A stretch of DNA of 64,000 nucleotides from Azadirachta indica (GCA_022749755.1 CM040444.1:1619026-1683025), one strand, 5' to 3'. Counted from the first letter of the stretch, positions 24,046 to 36,710 are shown. Made by a program: numbers and translations. The notes: generated from the letters alone by a model not told the origin.

Positions 24046-26300
24046 TGATCTATTTTTTAATATATAGTAAACGAATTAAAAATTATGCAAATTTATTATT
24101 ATCATTAGTGAATGTGAACATAAACTTGTTTACCACTTTATCTACGAAATATTTTTTAAAATGTTTAATATTATTTTTTTTAATTTATTACTACTATATA
24201 ACATGATGTGATTAGACAATTATATAATAACTTTTTTGGAATTACAAATTAAAGGTACAATATATCAAGAATGGAAAGTTTTGATATGTTCTTAATCGAT
24301 TGAAGTCTGGTACTCCTTGAAAAATTGTACTCAATTCAAGTGAAATTGACCTCTATAAATTATTGGAAAGAGATTGGCCTCCATTAAATAGATGAGAGGA
24401 ATTAAATAGACGTCCAACTACTTTTGCTAAGGGTAATTAGTGACAACTATGTAATAATTAATGCATGATATAATAATGTTTAGTAGTATCAAATAAAATC
24501 AAATAAAATCAAGGCATGAATGCTATATTAGGATATATTATATAATGATACTTATACATATGTATAATTATGTATAGTTAGAATCTAGGCATGAAATTTA
24601 TGCAATTAATTTTTGAATACTACTAAATCAAAAGCATTAAAGACAAAATCCAAATTAATGTATCAAATTAAACCATATACAATGCACCTTTGCCAAGCTA
24701 GCATGACTTGAGTCATTCACCATTTTCATACAATTCACATACAAACCAACTAGCAATCATTGCCTGAATATTTCTCAACAATTGAATAAGTTTCTGTTGG
24801 GTTAACTGAAGACTAGATTAGATACTTGTCAGTGGTGCAAACTACTATGATGCATACAAAAGCAAGGTATCTTCTCTCCTCCATTTGTAATAAATATCTA
24901 AAACCTTGCTTTAGCATCTTTTTGGTCTCCAAAAGTTGCCCAGTTGTCATACAATAACTTGATCATAGAAAACCAAAATATTAAATATTAAAAATAAACA
25001 ATTGTAATGCACACAAATAACATGAAACAAGGCCTGGATCATTATCTATGTTATTTGCATCAAGAGTTCTAAACAAGCATTTTATTGAACAGTTAGGGTG
25101 CATTATATAACAATTAGCATGCATTATGTAAAAATAAGTTTCGACCTCAAAAAACCTAGCTTGAAAACATTACTTAAAGGACACAAGAAATTTAAAAGTG
25201 ATGACAAAAAACAGTATTATATTCTATTGTAATTTAAAACACAATATGCCGAATAATCAAAAGATAGTGTTGACATATCAATGTGAACAAATTAAACACA
25301 AAGATAACATTAATGTGTTATATGAAACTAAATGCCAATGTGTGAACTCTATAATCTTAATACAAAATAAAAGTTGAGAAATTCAAATCAAACAAAATTA
25401 TAAGTGAATTGAGGTACAACCATTTTTTAATAGATTAAAACTCACTAAATGGTGGAAAACCCTAATTGACCTTGGTGAAGAAAATGATGTTGCTTTCGGT
25501 CTTGCAGAAGAAAATGACGTTGCTTTCAGTCTTGCAGATGTAACAAGATCTTGGTAAATGAATAAGAGCCAAGCCTTGATATTGCTTTAACACTTGATAC
25601 AATCCTAACGACGTCAACTGATGATATTGCTTTTGAGATTGATTTGTTTTTTACTATGTTGTAGAGACTGAACCTAATTTTTAGGGTAGATTTCGCATTT
25701 ATTATGATGAGAAGAAGAATGAACTTACAGTTGGACGAAGTCTTTTCAAACTTTTGGCTGAATAAAAAGAATAGCTAAATGAAGTTGTTTTATTTCTTTG
25801 TTAGTAGTTAGTATTCTTTGAATTCACCAAATGATGAATTTGATTGATAAATAATTTTTGTTCATTCTGTCATGAGTAATATGTCATAATCTTTTGACAT
25901 TTTTTGTTACGAAATTCCCTAAAACGAACTCTAGTTTTAGCTGGGAGGTTCTTGATAGAATTATATCAGGGTTTTGTGATAAAAGTCATTTTTGTCAAAA
26001 ATTTCTTTGCTAAGAATGACCGTTTTTATGGTAGTGATTTAACTATTTTAGAGTGATCCACAATTTTCTTTTATAGGATATTGAATATCGAGAGACAATA
26101 TATCACTAGGCATCTATATTTTATGGTTCCAATTATGTATATTGTAAAATTAGAATCGTAATATTTTTGTAAACCATAGATTATGAGCATATTAGGAAAT
26201 AGTTAATGCTAGAACATTTGTCCCAACAACAAGGAATGTCAATGGTAAAATCATTCCCAAAGTAAAAAATGTGTAGAATGACATTAATAAGAAAAATGTT
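24046..26300. other. Non-coding DNA, including sequence beyond the duplicated block
   Basis: 24046-25212 repeats 18866-20017. From 25213 on the sequence is unique; a 30-base unit (GAAAATGATGTTGCTTTCGG plus TCTTGCAGAA) is tandemly doubled at ~25478-25538. No gene identified. Confidence 0.4.
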
Positions 26301-26329
26301 GCTTTAAATGCTAAAACTACAAATGTGAT

Positions 26330-26720
26330 TTAGATACGAAAAGATCAACTACAATCTTTATGTTTACCTTTAGCAGTTGCTAATAAAGTGGAAACCAACC
26401 TTGAAATCAATTGTAGCCTTATCTTTAACTGAGGTAAAGTTTGTTGTTGTGATTGAAGTTTTGGAAGATGCATTATGGCTTAAAGGTGTTATCAATATTG
26501 TGCTTTGCTCTAAACAGAAAGTTGTGATGGTGCTCTATGACAATCAAAATGCTACTAATTTATCTAAGAACCAAAATTTTCATAAGAGGACAAAGCACAT
26601 TAATAGAAGGCACTATTTCATTATATATAGATGAATTTGCTAAAGGAGTTGACTAGAATTTTGTCTTCAACATAGTTCAAGCTTTGCTTGAGCTTAGTGA
26701 ATATAAGAGGTATCTAAATT
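26330..26720 (+). mobile_element. Ty1/copia RNase H fragment
   Basis: The plus frame around 26377-26634 reads IKWKPTLKSIVALSLTEVKF, then EVLEDALWLKGVI, DNQNATNLSKNQNFHKRTKH and INRRHYFI. This is the C-terminal RNase H of copia polyproteins (SWKSTLQSTVALSTTEAEY-type). The Asp of the DNQ motif is kept, but stops interrupt the frame on both sides. Further debris (VQALLELSEYKR) follows to ~26720. The upstream pol is not present next to it. Confidence 0.8.
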
Positions 26721-26981
26721 CAATGATGAGAAACGTTTTTGAGATAGTAGAGATGGAGCCAACTTTTTGGTGGTTGGTCCCATAGATGTAGGTTGTATTT
26801 CAAACCACATGTACTTGGTGCACTGCTAGAAAAATAAACATTATTAATACTAGACTCCCAATATTTTTGAGAAAGTAGCAAGGCTAATGGACAAAAATAA
26901 TTTTTTCTTGTGAAAGACAGAACTGTAATAAGAATCACTGACACTAAATAAAAAGTATTAAGATTTTCTATAACATCATTA

Positions 26982-27003
26982 GCCAAAATGACGTCATTTT
27001 GGC
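26982..27003. promoter_or_regulatory. 22-bp perfect palindrome centred on TGACGTCA
   Basis: A perfect inverted repeat (arms GCCAAAATGAC) whose core TGACGTCA is the C-box/CRE bound by plant bZIP factors. It lies ~160 bases inside the CACTA left end, where subterminal protein-binding repeats usually occur. Function is inferred only. Confidence 0.4.
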
Positions 27004-27654
27004 CACAATTTTAATAGCCAAATGACATCTTTTTTGCATAAATTAATTTGTTTCTAATTAAAAGCAATAGAAAACGACGTTGTTTTGTGCTTTCACCCAC
27101 CCAAAAAAAAAAAAAAAAAACCATTCCTCCCTTTTGATTTCATTTTCCTACTTAACTCCAAAATTTTCTCTCTAACTCTCTCCACACTTAGCATCAAATC
27201 ACCCAAAATAGCCACATTCTAAATCTTTTAATAACCTATACTTATCTTAAATCAATCTATTTCTACATCAAATCAACTTATTTACCCCTTAAGTTAAGTG
27301 AAATCTACCCTTATTATTTTCAAAGAACAGATCTAGCTTCGAATCTAAAAGCAAGCTTCTAAAATCAAAACATCAAAAATCTATCTAAGCAAGTCATAAA
27401 TGTTAAAAATCCTTAAAATATTTTTGTTATCTCTTTGTTTCTATAGTGTGTACATTGATTTGAGTAGTTTATTTTGTTTTTCAATTTTTAGGGTTTGGGT
27501 TTCGTGATGTTGATTATGTTTTCAATATCTGGTATATTTTCATTCTTAAAACTAATTTTGGAGCCAATTTGTAGTATGAATGTTGTTTTACAAGTGGACT
27601 TTTATGTAATCAGTAAATCGCGTGTGCTAATTTGGAAGCCAATTTGCAGATGCA

Positions 27655-27905
27655 TAAAATCAGTGGGTTATTGGAGTGCATGCATTAATTTTTTTATTTC
27701 TTATGTTGCAATTTTTTATTGTTAGAGTGCATGTACTAATTTTATTTTGTTCTTTGTGTTCTGATTCTTTTTGTTGGAGTGTATGTACTAATTTTTTTAT
27801 TCCTTATTTTATGATTTTTTTTATTGTTGGAGTGCATGTGCTAAGTTTTTTATTCCTTGTTTTATGATTTTTTATTGTTGGAGTGCATATACTAATTTGG
27901 GACCT
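27655..27905. repeat. ~50-55 bp tandem repeat, about five units
   Basis: Unit resembles TTGGAGTGCATGTACTAATT followed by TTTTTATTCCTTGTTTTATG and ATTTTTTATTG. GGAGTG.ATG recurs at ~27674, 27725, 27776, 27829 and 27880. The chance frames here are hydrophobic and not genes. Confidence 0.7.
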
Positions 27906-30870
27906 AATTTCTACTTTCATTAACAATGTTTTTATTTTTAGTTGTTTAGTTATTAATTTGGGAGCAAAAAAAAATTGTTTTTGCTGTTGCTATCAGGGTA
28001 TATTCTTTTCTCTATTCACGTTCACTTTGTATGTGTTGGATATTACTTTGCATTGGATACTATTGTTGTAGCTGTGTTTGGTTGTGATTGGGAACACATA
28101 GAAGGTGTGATGTGAAGTGGTTGTGGTTGGATATATATTGAAGTGTTGTTTGCTTCTTGTTTATTGTAATCTACAGATAATTTTTCTTTTAAAATTTAAA
28201 ATTTTTGAAAATTACATAAATTATCATATTGTTGAGTTTTAGCCTTTTCTTCCTCAAATTGAAAATGTGCAATTTAATTCATTGATTAACTTTTTTCTTA
28301 TCTCATGCATGGATGTTTATTACAAAAATTAGATTTGTAGGATTATCCATAGCACCCACTTTAGATAGAGTTTCTTAGGTCTTGAAAATTTTACTCTAAG
28401 TGTTCAAAAAAATGTCTCATTAGTAACTCTAGTTTTAATTAAAACAAAGTTTTTCAGGATTTCATATAATTACTCAAAATGAATTGTTGCTTATATGCTG
28501 GAAATTTATATGTAATATAGGGCTAAGGATGTAAAAGTAAGCTTATTAACTAAAGCATTTAATATTTATGGTTGTTTTGTATAATCCTATTGATTCCTTT
28601 TTATTTTTTCAATTAATTTTTTTAAACAATTTAGTTGAGGATAGGAAAGTTTAACACAAATATAACTTTTATATAAATATAAATCTCCTTCAAATGTTGT
28701 TGATTTAGGAATCTAGTATTATCATGTCTGAACTTCCCAATCTTTCGAGGCTTTGGCAAAGGCATGTATTATTTCATTATTGTAATTGCTTAAATTGTTA
28801 TCTTGTGGTTAACATCTATGCAAATGATGATTGGTTATAGTAACTTGTTTCATAACCAGGATCTCTCGAAATCTTTACAAGGTATGAATTTTTTTTGTTT
28901 GCTTTATCATGATTACTAAAACTTTTAGATAATTAATTGTTGAGTATATATTCCCAAATCTTTTTTATGTAAAGTGAATGATAAAACATATGTTGTAAAA
29001 ATTGTATTTTGTAAATTGAGATATTATAAACTTAACTATTTTTATCTTTTAGATCTGTCAATTTTTATTTCTCTATCTTTAACAAGTAAAACTATTTTTT
29101 ACTGTTTACTGTACTAACTTTGGTCTGTTATTATAAAGCAATGTTCTTATCACATAGGAGTTAAAATGATAAGATTTCAAGCTTAACTATTTTAGTTTGA
29201 TTTTTCACACCAAAAGAAACGTGAATTTGGAAAAGAGTGGCAAATTTTTTTGCTATAAGAGTGGTTTTCAAATGACTGTTTTCTAAAAACTTGATTTTAA
29301 ATTACCCCTATAACAATTAAGTGTTCTTATTATTGTCTTGTAAATCCATAAAGCATTAAGGTAGTTAACATTGGCAGCCAAACCTTTACTTCATGGCCTT
29401 GATGGACTCTAAAAATCCATAAACGAGTATCTTCCTATGCTTAATTGCCTATATTATATCACTACATTCTCTTTTAGCTTGTGGTCCTTGTGCATGTGCC
29501 CATATTACATACCAAATGTCATTTATGGAACAAATATAAATCTAATTCCAATTTTTCATATTGCTAAATATTCTTTGCATTTTTTGATACAGTGGCAGAA
29601 CTTCGATTCGATTTAATTTTTTTATTCACTTTTATAAATTGATTATGTTTTGTTCATTTCATTAATTCTCAATTATTTGGTTTTATTTAGATTTTAGACA
29701 ATACACCTATTTTCAAAAATTGAAGTTAAATCCATGTGTGTCCAAAGTGTATAGTTATGTATTTGAAATATTATCATGTGTTTATTTCTTCACTCTATGT
29801 GATGTCATATTATATCTACTAAATATATAGTTTACCATAATTTTAGGAATTTCTTAATTTGTTTATTCCTTGACAATGAAATTGTTTTCTTATTTGATAT
29901 ATTGTGGGCTCAAGAATATTTATTTTCATATTTATGTTGACATGTTTTTTAGTATAATATGCATGTATTTCTATTTATTTTCAAATGAATATTGTCTTCT
30001 TTCTTGTACCAAACTACGATCATCTCGTGCATTGGCCATGGTCATATTTATTTATCAATCTTGATTGTGTTAAAATTTTATTTTTTTTAAATGGACTGCA
30101 TGCAGAGTTGAAGAGATGGCTAACATTAAGAGTTTAACTTACAACATCATGGCATGATTAAAGGATGCATATCCATGTTAAATGTCAAATTTGTTATCTT
30201 ACATTAAAGGAAAATTGTTAAGTTATTTTGGTGAATTTAATAAATCTTGATGCTTGTGTTTTGTCTAGGATTGAAGGAAGATTGTGAGATTGTCTGATTG
30301 GAAATCCATATATTTGTGCTTTGTTTTTGTTTGTCCAAAATTGGTCAACATTTCTACTTTTGCTTATACTTTTGTTATACACATAATGCTTAACTTGTAG
30401 CTACGTTTGTACACATCAGTTAATTTTATTTTTGTACTTAAAATTATCTTTCTATAATTGAATCGGAGATGGATATATGAAAGTTATTGAATTGTAGAAA
30501 AATTTTAGTGTTTAATTTATAATATTTATGTTACAGTTCAATTTTTATTACTATATTGCTAATAGTTTTAGTAAATTCAACATTTGAAAAATAAATAGGG
30601 GCATTATTATTAGCAACAAAAATAAAATTTTTTTAATATATGAAATATTCATTGATAGTAATCTAATATCAACAAATAAGAAATTATAAATACTTTTTGG
30701 CAACATAAAAATCTTGATACTATAGTCTTAATACGCTACTAATACATTGGGAAAATTGGATACTGATACTTTTATCATAATACTCTATTTAGTATCAGAG
30801 ATTGTTGATTGAGGCTACTATATTATCAATACTAATATGGCGTCAATAACGACCAAGTTTTCTAGTAGTG

Positions 30871-32169
30871 ATGTTTTGCTCTTATTTTTGGTTTTGCTTT
30901 TAAGTATCTTTGATTGAGAGTTGTTTCGTTGGTGATTTGTTAATTCAGTGTCAAAAACATTGTGAAAATGGAGAACAAAGGCAATTATCAAAAGATATGA
31001 ATATTTTAACATTGTGAAAATGGAGAAATTAAGTCATATTGCCACAAGATATACAACATTTCCTGTTAAAGCCTACACATTAAGAATAAGAGTTGTGTTT
31101 TGAGGGACTTATAAAAGAGCATTTTTGGTGATGAATTTGTTGAAGAAATATTAACCATTTCACCATAAAAGTTCAAAAGAACATGGTTATTGCCACCCAG
31201 AGCTACAAATATATGTATCAAACTTCCAGCATATTTCTAATACTAATGTTAATAGATGTATTTGCAATTAAAAGAAATTCTAAAGAAAAAAGAATGTCGA
31301 TATCATTGAGAACACATGTAATATTAATGACATATTTGTCCAACTGAAAATTATGTATAAAATACTTTTTTTAGTTTTAATTTATATATTCTTATATTAT
31401 GATAGGCAAAACTTAATATATATTACAAAAGTAATTGATCATTTTAAGAGAGATAATAGACTTATTTAATGTATTAAAATATGTCCTTATTTGTAAAAAT
31501 ATAAAAGTTCATAAATTTGGATGTTATTATTCATTTATTTAATATAAATAAAAAAACTGTCCTTTTTTAGTTTTATTCATGCTTAAGGCCCCAGTTTCAC
31601 TTGGTCAAAATTAGAATCATTAAACGTTAAAAAATTTGATTTAAGGTTAAATAATAATAATTAAAAAAAAAAAAACTAGCCTTTTCATATTGTTCTAAGG
31701 TTAAATAATTTCTCTGAGTTCAGCCATAAAGCTTTTAAGATTTGAACATTTCAAGAGCGGAGAGCTTATAGCAAACACTGTTGAATTTTGTGTTCATTAT
31801 TGACGAGATTTTTAGCTTAATTATAAGAGAAGCCGTTGACTCCTCTCCTCTTTCCGCGTTTCTCTCTTAATCAATGATTATATATTATTATTTTCTAAAT
31901 AGATCAAGTATACAGTACACTGACTTTTCAGAGTGAACATATTACATATTTATGTCTTTATTTATTACATTATCTGCTCAGGATTGAGGAAAGCCATGAT
32001 GTCATCTCTCTATTACTCATCTAATATTTATTTGTTTTGTCTGTGCACATGACACTAGCTAGCTAGCCAGAAGCCTTTCATTAACATCTTAATACATTGA
32101 CTTCCTGCAGTTTCAACGTCCATCTGCTTCTCTGGTTACCCTTTATCTTCTTGTTTCAAATTTCGATCA
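30871..32169. other. Intergenic DNA and upstream region of the bHLH gene
   Basis: 30871-31200 may continue the copia remnant interrupted by the CACTA element; an ACTTATAAAAGAG TATA-like stretch lies at ~31108. Nearer the bHLH gene are TTGAC W-box cores (~31837 and ~32097), a TATATATTATT stretch near 31878 and a pyrimidine-rich leader before the ATG. No G-box (CACGTG) seen. Confidence 0.4.
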
Positions 32170-34898
32170 ATGATTATGGAAGGTAAGCATTCTCTGCAAA
32201 CTGATATTCCATTTACTTTAATATTATTCATAATGCATAGATGCTTTCATCTTCTATATATTTCCAGTCTGTTTTCTCTATTAGACAGATTTTTCCTTTT
32301 CCAGTAATCTATTTGCTATATTTTCATCAATGAATTGTTTCTTCAGCTGTTAACACAAATTAGGGTTTTTTTTTTTTCACTAAGATTCAGCTTCTTCCCA
32401 AAACCCAGTGCACATCCCTTTCTAGTGCTATAGCAATCATGTTGTGAAGCATATATAATCTCTAGGGTTGAGCAGAAGCATATCATAAGGTCGATTTTAC
32501 CTTTTTTGCAATAATAATCACATACAATAACAATGAACAAAAGGAATAGTTGTTTTCCTTTATTTAATCTGTTAGGTATTCACGAAATTTATGGGTCTCT
32601 AAGAATTTCCAGTTCAAAATTCAGATCATGAAGATTACAGTGTTCTTGCGACCCCTTTCTACAGTTGGGATGATTTATGGTCACTTCCAGAAGATAGCAA
32701 CATATTTCGAGCTTCTGAGAATAATCGCACTGATTCTGCATCAGTGAAGACAAGTATTGATGAGAGATTGCTTGAAGCCTCAGATAGTCCCTGGAATATT
32801 AATGTTCTCCAAGAGAATACCATAGTACCTAGTTGTTACGCATTGAATTCATTTCACGGGCAAGAAAATTTGGCGCAGGCTGAGCCTGATATAAATGAAG
32901 ATTTAATTGGAAAGGGTACTGTAACGTATCATGAAGATAACAGTTTGTTCACAACCCTCAAGAGCTGTGAAAATTTAATCCCACTTCCAGATGAAAGTCC
33001 AATCATATTTCTTGAGCAAGAAAATTCAACATTGGAACCAGACATTGACAATGAATTGCAAGAAAATGGTCTCAAATATCGCGAGGGTAACAGTTTGTCC
33101 AAATGTTTTGAAGTTGTTGATCAAGAAATGCAATCATTAACAGCTGCTGCTAGCATTAACAATCTGGGAAAACGATTCAAAGGTAAGACAAGAGAAAGGA
33201 ATCATAGGATCAACCGATTAAAAAGTGAAAAAACGCCAATTTCAAAGATTGCTCAACTCAATGAAGAAGAAGATGAAGAAATGCAAATTTCAAAGAAAGA
33301 AGAGCATAATGCCAAGGAGAAAGTACGAAGGATGAAGCTTAATGCATCATACTTAGCACTTGGAGCATTGCTACCGGATTCTAGGAGAAAAAAGGTTCAA
33401 AACTCCTCCACCGAATCATTCCCGTAACAATTCTAAATCTTTCGAAAAGCTTTTCTACTTTCATTACTGTTGTCAAACATAATAATGAGTACATTTTACT
33501 TAAATTTCCTCCAAGCCAAATTTAATTTTTTATAGTGTATTTTGGATATTTTGCAGAGGAGGAGTGCAGTAGTAATCATTGATAGAGCTCTTGAATACAT
33601 TCCAGATCTACAAAATGAAACAGAAAAGCTAACTCTAAGGAAGAATAACTTGCAATCAACCATCGAAAATAAGAAAAACCTGAGCCAAACCCTAGAAGTA
33701 GAACATCAAGCTCCCACGATTTCAGTGCATGAAGTCAGAAAAGGCGAAGTGATCATACAAATATGCGTCATAAAGAATAGAAACACCGTTTTTTCAAAGC
33801 TATTGGAGAATATGGAAGCAGAAGGCATGAACATTGTGAGTGCTTCTACTCTTCAAGTTCGTGAGGACAGAGTTTGCTACAATTTACATATACAGGTATG
33901 CTTTGTGTTTCTCGTGTCACCTTAAAATCAAAAGGTTTCATGCTTTGTTTGGGATTGTTGTGCTTTACAAAACTTAAAAGTATTTGGTAAATACTGATTT
34001 TATCTCAATAACAAATATTTGTTACTAATTCAAACACTGAACAGAATTTTATTTCATAACAGATATCAGTTAAAAACTACAATATAGTAGTATAGGATTA
34101 CATCAGCTATCCTTAGAAAATTAGCCTTATAATCATTAAAACTTCTCTTCTTTTCCGATACAATCTTCGGGAGCAAAATACAAAGAAGAAAATATCCCAA
34201 GGTTATAAAATACAGAAATACAACTATTAAACGGAAACGGCATTCAGCCATTGAGGAGTCACTTCTCTCACTATTATATATTACACTTAAGAAAGCCGTT
34301 CAAACCTATCTCACAGCACTGTGGATTTTTAATATCCTCCCAATGTGAATGCAAAAATGGGATATAAATTAACCAATTTTAACTTAGAAAGTCTAGGCTG
34401 TGTTATAACTGGAATAACTTAAGAGATGGTCATAGTGGACCCCTGATAAAATACCAGTTATTCACAAAAAAAAAAAAAAAAAGATAAAGAAGCAATTCTA
34501 AAAAAAATATAGAATCATGTGCTAGACAGTGATTTAATATGCAAATGATGAAGTAAATAATCATACACCGTTTGCCCTTGAGTTAGAGCATTTTATTTGT
34601 GCCGTTTTGCCCTTTTAAGAGTACTAGAGCATTAATAGTATCAATAATCTTGTGTACCCTCCAAGTTTTTTTGTCTTTTCCAAGTTCTTTTAAGATCAAT
34701 TTATTGTACTGAGAGCTAGGTTAATAGTATCAATAAAGAAATTATGACAAAGCTACAAATTTTTCTCTCCAAGATATTTTTGCAACTGATTTTCATTTTC
34801 CAACTAACATGTTGTACTTATTACAGATGAATGCCAATTCACTTGAAGCAGACTATGTGAACATTTTAAGAGAAGAGGTGATTTCATGGTTACGTTAA
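32170..34898 (+). CDS. Group Ib-like bHLH transcription factor (ORG2/bHLH38-bHLH101 type) with a long acidic N-terminal half
   Basis: Four exons: 32170-32182, 32625-33394, 33557-33895 and 34827-34898, all GT/AG; the first intron interrupts codon 5 and phases match, giving 397 codons. The basic region HNAKEKVRRMKLN (residues ~232-244) keeps the His-Glu-Arg residues that contact E-boxes. The loop and helix 2 follow across the intron (SYLALGALLPDSRRKK, then VIIDRALEYIPDLQNETEKL). The C-terminal part (GEVIIQICVIKNRNTVFSKL, then VCYNLHIQ) matches group Ib factors that act in iron-deficiency or stress responses in the nucleus. The usual length is ~240-260, so the first ~230 residues are unusual: acidic and containing a duplicated module (residues 83-114 and 135-166, both QEN...EPDI...EGNSL/EDNSL). 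The ATG is chosen because it is the only one joining in phase to exon 2. Confidence 0.85.
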
Positions 34899-34955
34899 TA
34901 ACTCTTTTGTTTGGATTTCTGAATGAAAATAAAAAAGGTTTGATATGTTGGCTCT

Positions 34956-35160
34956 GGAGGGTAAAAGAATAAAGACTTAATACCCCTCAAAATATGTACA
35001 ACATAATAGAATTAAAGAACATAAGCAATTGATAAGAATCAATTGGATTATCATGAAATTAACCAAACACCTTGTGTACAAGCATGTTATAGCTAGAGCA
35101 TGCCTAAGTATCTGTTTTCATAATATTGTACATTCGAGATTTTGTTCTTCTAATTTAATT
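34956..35160. repeat. Direct repeat, copy 1, 3' of the bHLH gene
   Basis: GGAGGGTAAAAGAATAAAGA through CAAAC.CCT...TAGAGCATGCCTAA.TATC and TTGTACATTCGAGA is repeated at 35206-35440 with ~80-85% identity by eye. Confidence 0.65.
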
Positions 35161-35205
35161 ACTCTGAGGTTGTCTCTCATTTCTAATCAAAATGATTATA
35201 TTTAT

Positions 35206-35440
35206 TGAGGGTAAAAGATTAAAGATTATCATCCCTCAAAATAAACAACATAATAGAATTGAATCATAAATTAAAACAAGCGATAAAAATCAAATGAAGA
35301 TGTCGAAGATCTTTCTCAAAATTCAAGCACTGATTTACCATAAAGCTAACCAAACACTTCCTACATGCTATAGCTAGAGCATGCCTAACTATCAGTTTTA
35401 ATAATCTTGTACGTTAGAGACCTTGTTTTTCCTCCTAATG
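35206..35440. repeat. Direct repeat, copy 2, 3' of the bHLH gene
   Basis: Partner of 34956-35160. It contains ~30 extra bases (GATGTCGAAGATCTTTCTC region). Non-coding. Confidence 0.65.
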
Positions 35441-35489
35441 GCTTGTTGCGTTAGTACTTAAAAGAAGCATTGAGCATGCATATTAGTCA

Positions 35490-35610
35490 TGAAGATAAAG
35501 CAAGAAATTGGCAATATTGCAAGAGAAGTGTGTTGAATGGTTGTTTGAGAGGTTTAATATGAAAGGATTTCAACCAGTTAACTTACCTCTTGTTTGTACT
35601 TCAAGCTCTA
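35490..35610 (+). mobile_element. Tiny Ty1/copia reverse transcriptase relic
   Basis: Reads LQEKCVEWLFERFNMKGFQP followed by VNLPL, resembling the copia RT motif LSQ.KYVE..LERFNMK.AKPVSTPL. The rest of the frame to 35708 is not recognisable. No LTRs nearby. Confidence 0.55.
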
Positions 35611-35710
35611 CTATATATTCAGCTATATTTGTCCTACAAAAGAAGAAAAGGAAAAGTTACATATATTCATTCCTTTCTACTCAACAAATGGAGGCTTTTT
35701 ATGTATAACT

Positions 35711-36710
35711 CTTTGACTATGGATATGTCATTGGGAAGGGATGAATTGGATCATTAGATTATTGGGAAATTTAAAATTGTGCTTGAAATTAGGATTCTTG
35801 GAAGTATATAGCTAGATATAGAAATGTGATAGGTGACCTTAGCCCTTGATTCAAGGAATTTTATGTATAGATCCATATTTACTTTATGATTACAATCTGA
35901 AAAAATTAAACTAAAAATTGTTGCTTGTCAAAGAAAATTATCATCCCAGCTAAGTTATAAATGGAATAGTTATTTATAATTTTCTAATATGAATATAAGA
36001 TTAACCGATCACATACACAAAGAAATAGAAAAGGAAGGTATAACTGAAAGATTTATGCAAACAAAATGCTTGTGAGGTGATGACAATTGAATAAGGTCGT
36101 TCTGAACAACGAGACTTGAATTGTGCATCTAATTAGCCCAAAATAATGCTCTTCATATATAGACAGAAAAACATAGGTAGAACTATTCTAATAAGTCTAT
36201 TAAATAAAAATATGTCACATATTTTAATTTTTTTTTCTTATCATAATTATCACTCTTATAATTGGTGAATTTTAAGTGAACATACAATAGACAGATGATG
36301 ATATTTCTCTATATAATCATATCAATTAGAATTTGTTGTTGTTTGATCCCGCAGGTGTTAGAGATGGAGATGCTTAGGGTTTAATCCAATTGGGAAGTGC
36401 AAAGTTAGTATTAACTTCTAAAAAGATTTTTTTTTTAAGTTGTGAGAGATTTATTTGATACAATTTTCAATCGCAAGGATTTAACCAATTTCTTCAAAAG
36501 GGTATAATCGTCAAAACATATGTATCTACATATATATTCTTCAAGATGATGATTTGAAAGGACTAATTTCATACACTTGAAGAATATATATGTGGAAAAA
36601 GGAAAGAAAGCTAGGGAAAAAGGATTTGGAACTGGAGTTTTCTCAAATTTGTTCAAGTTAAATCGATGGCCACCGTTTTCAATTAACTTCAAGTGGGAAA
36701 AAATTGTGAA
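35711..36710. other. Intergenic DNA, no gene seen
   Basis: Contains a 115-codon minus frame (36435-36782) that runs into the duplicated block and has no recognisable domain. Nothing else supported. Confidence 0.45.

Larger units (their letters stand above)
20118..25212. repeat. Copy 2 of the 5.1 kb near-identical duplication, starting at the N gap
   Basis: Its first bases after the gap correspond to 14933 and its last shared bases (GTGATGACAAAAAAC, 25212) to the last bases before the gap. Beyond 25212 it continues into sequence not seen elsewhere in the window. Confidence 0.92.
26821..30870. mobile_element. Non-autonomous CACTA (En/Spm) element
   Basis: The left terminus CACTGCTAGAAAAA (26821) and the reverse complement of the right terminus CACTACTAGAAAAC (ending at 30870) are CACTA-superfamily ends. 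Flanking triplets GTG and ATG agree at two of three positions, as for a decayed 3-bp target duplication. The 4.05 kb interior has no recognisable TNPA/TNPD transposase. It holds a 22-bp palindrome, a C-rich polypyrimidine block (27100-27330), a tandem array and exon-like pieces such as MSELPNLSRLWQR (~28722), which may be captured host sequence. Confidence 0.75.

Noticed and set aside
27495..28071. Chain of hydrophobic plus-strand frames
   Set aside because: Low-complexity Phe/Ile/Leu frames generated by the T-rich tandem repeat inside the CACTA element.
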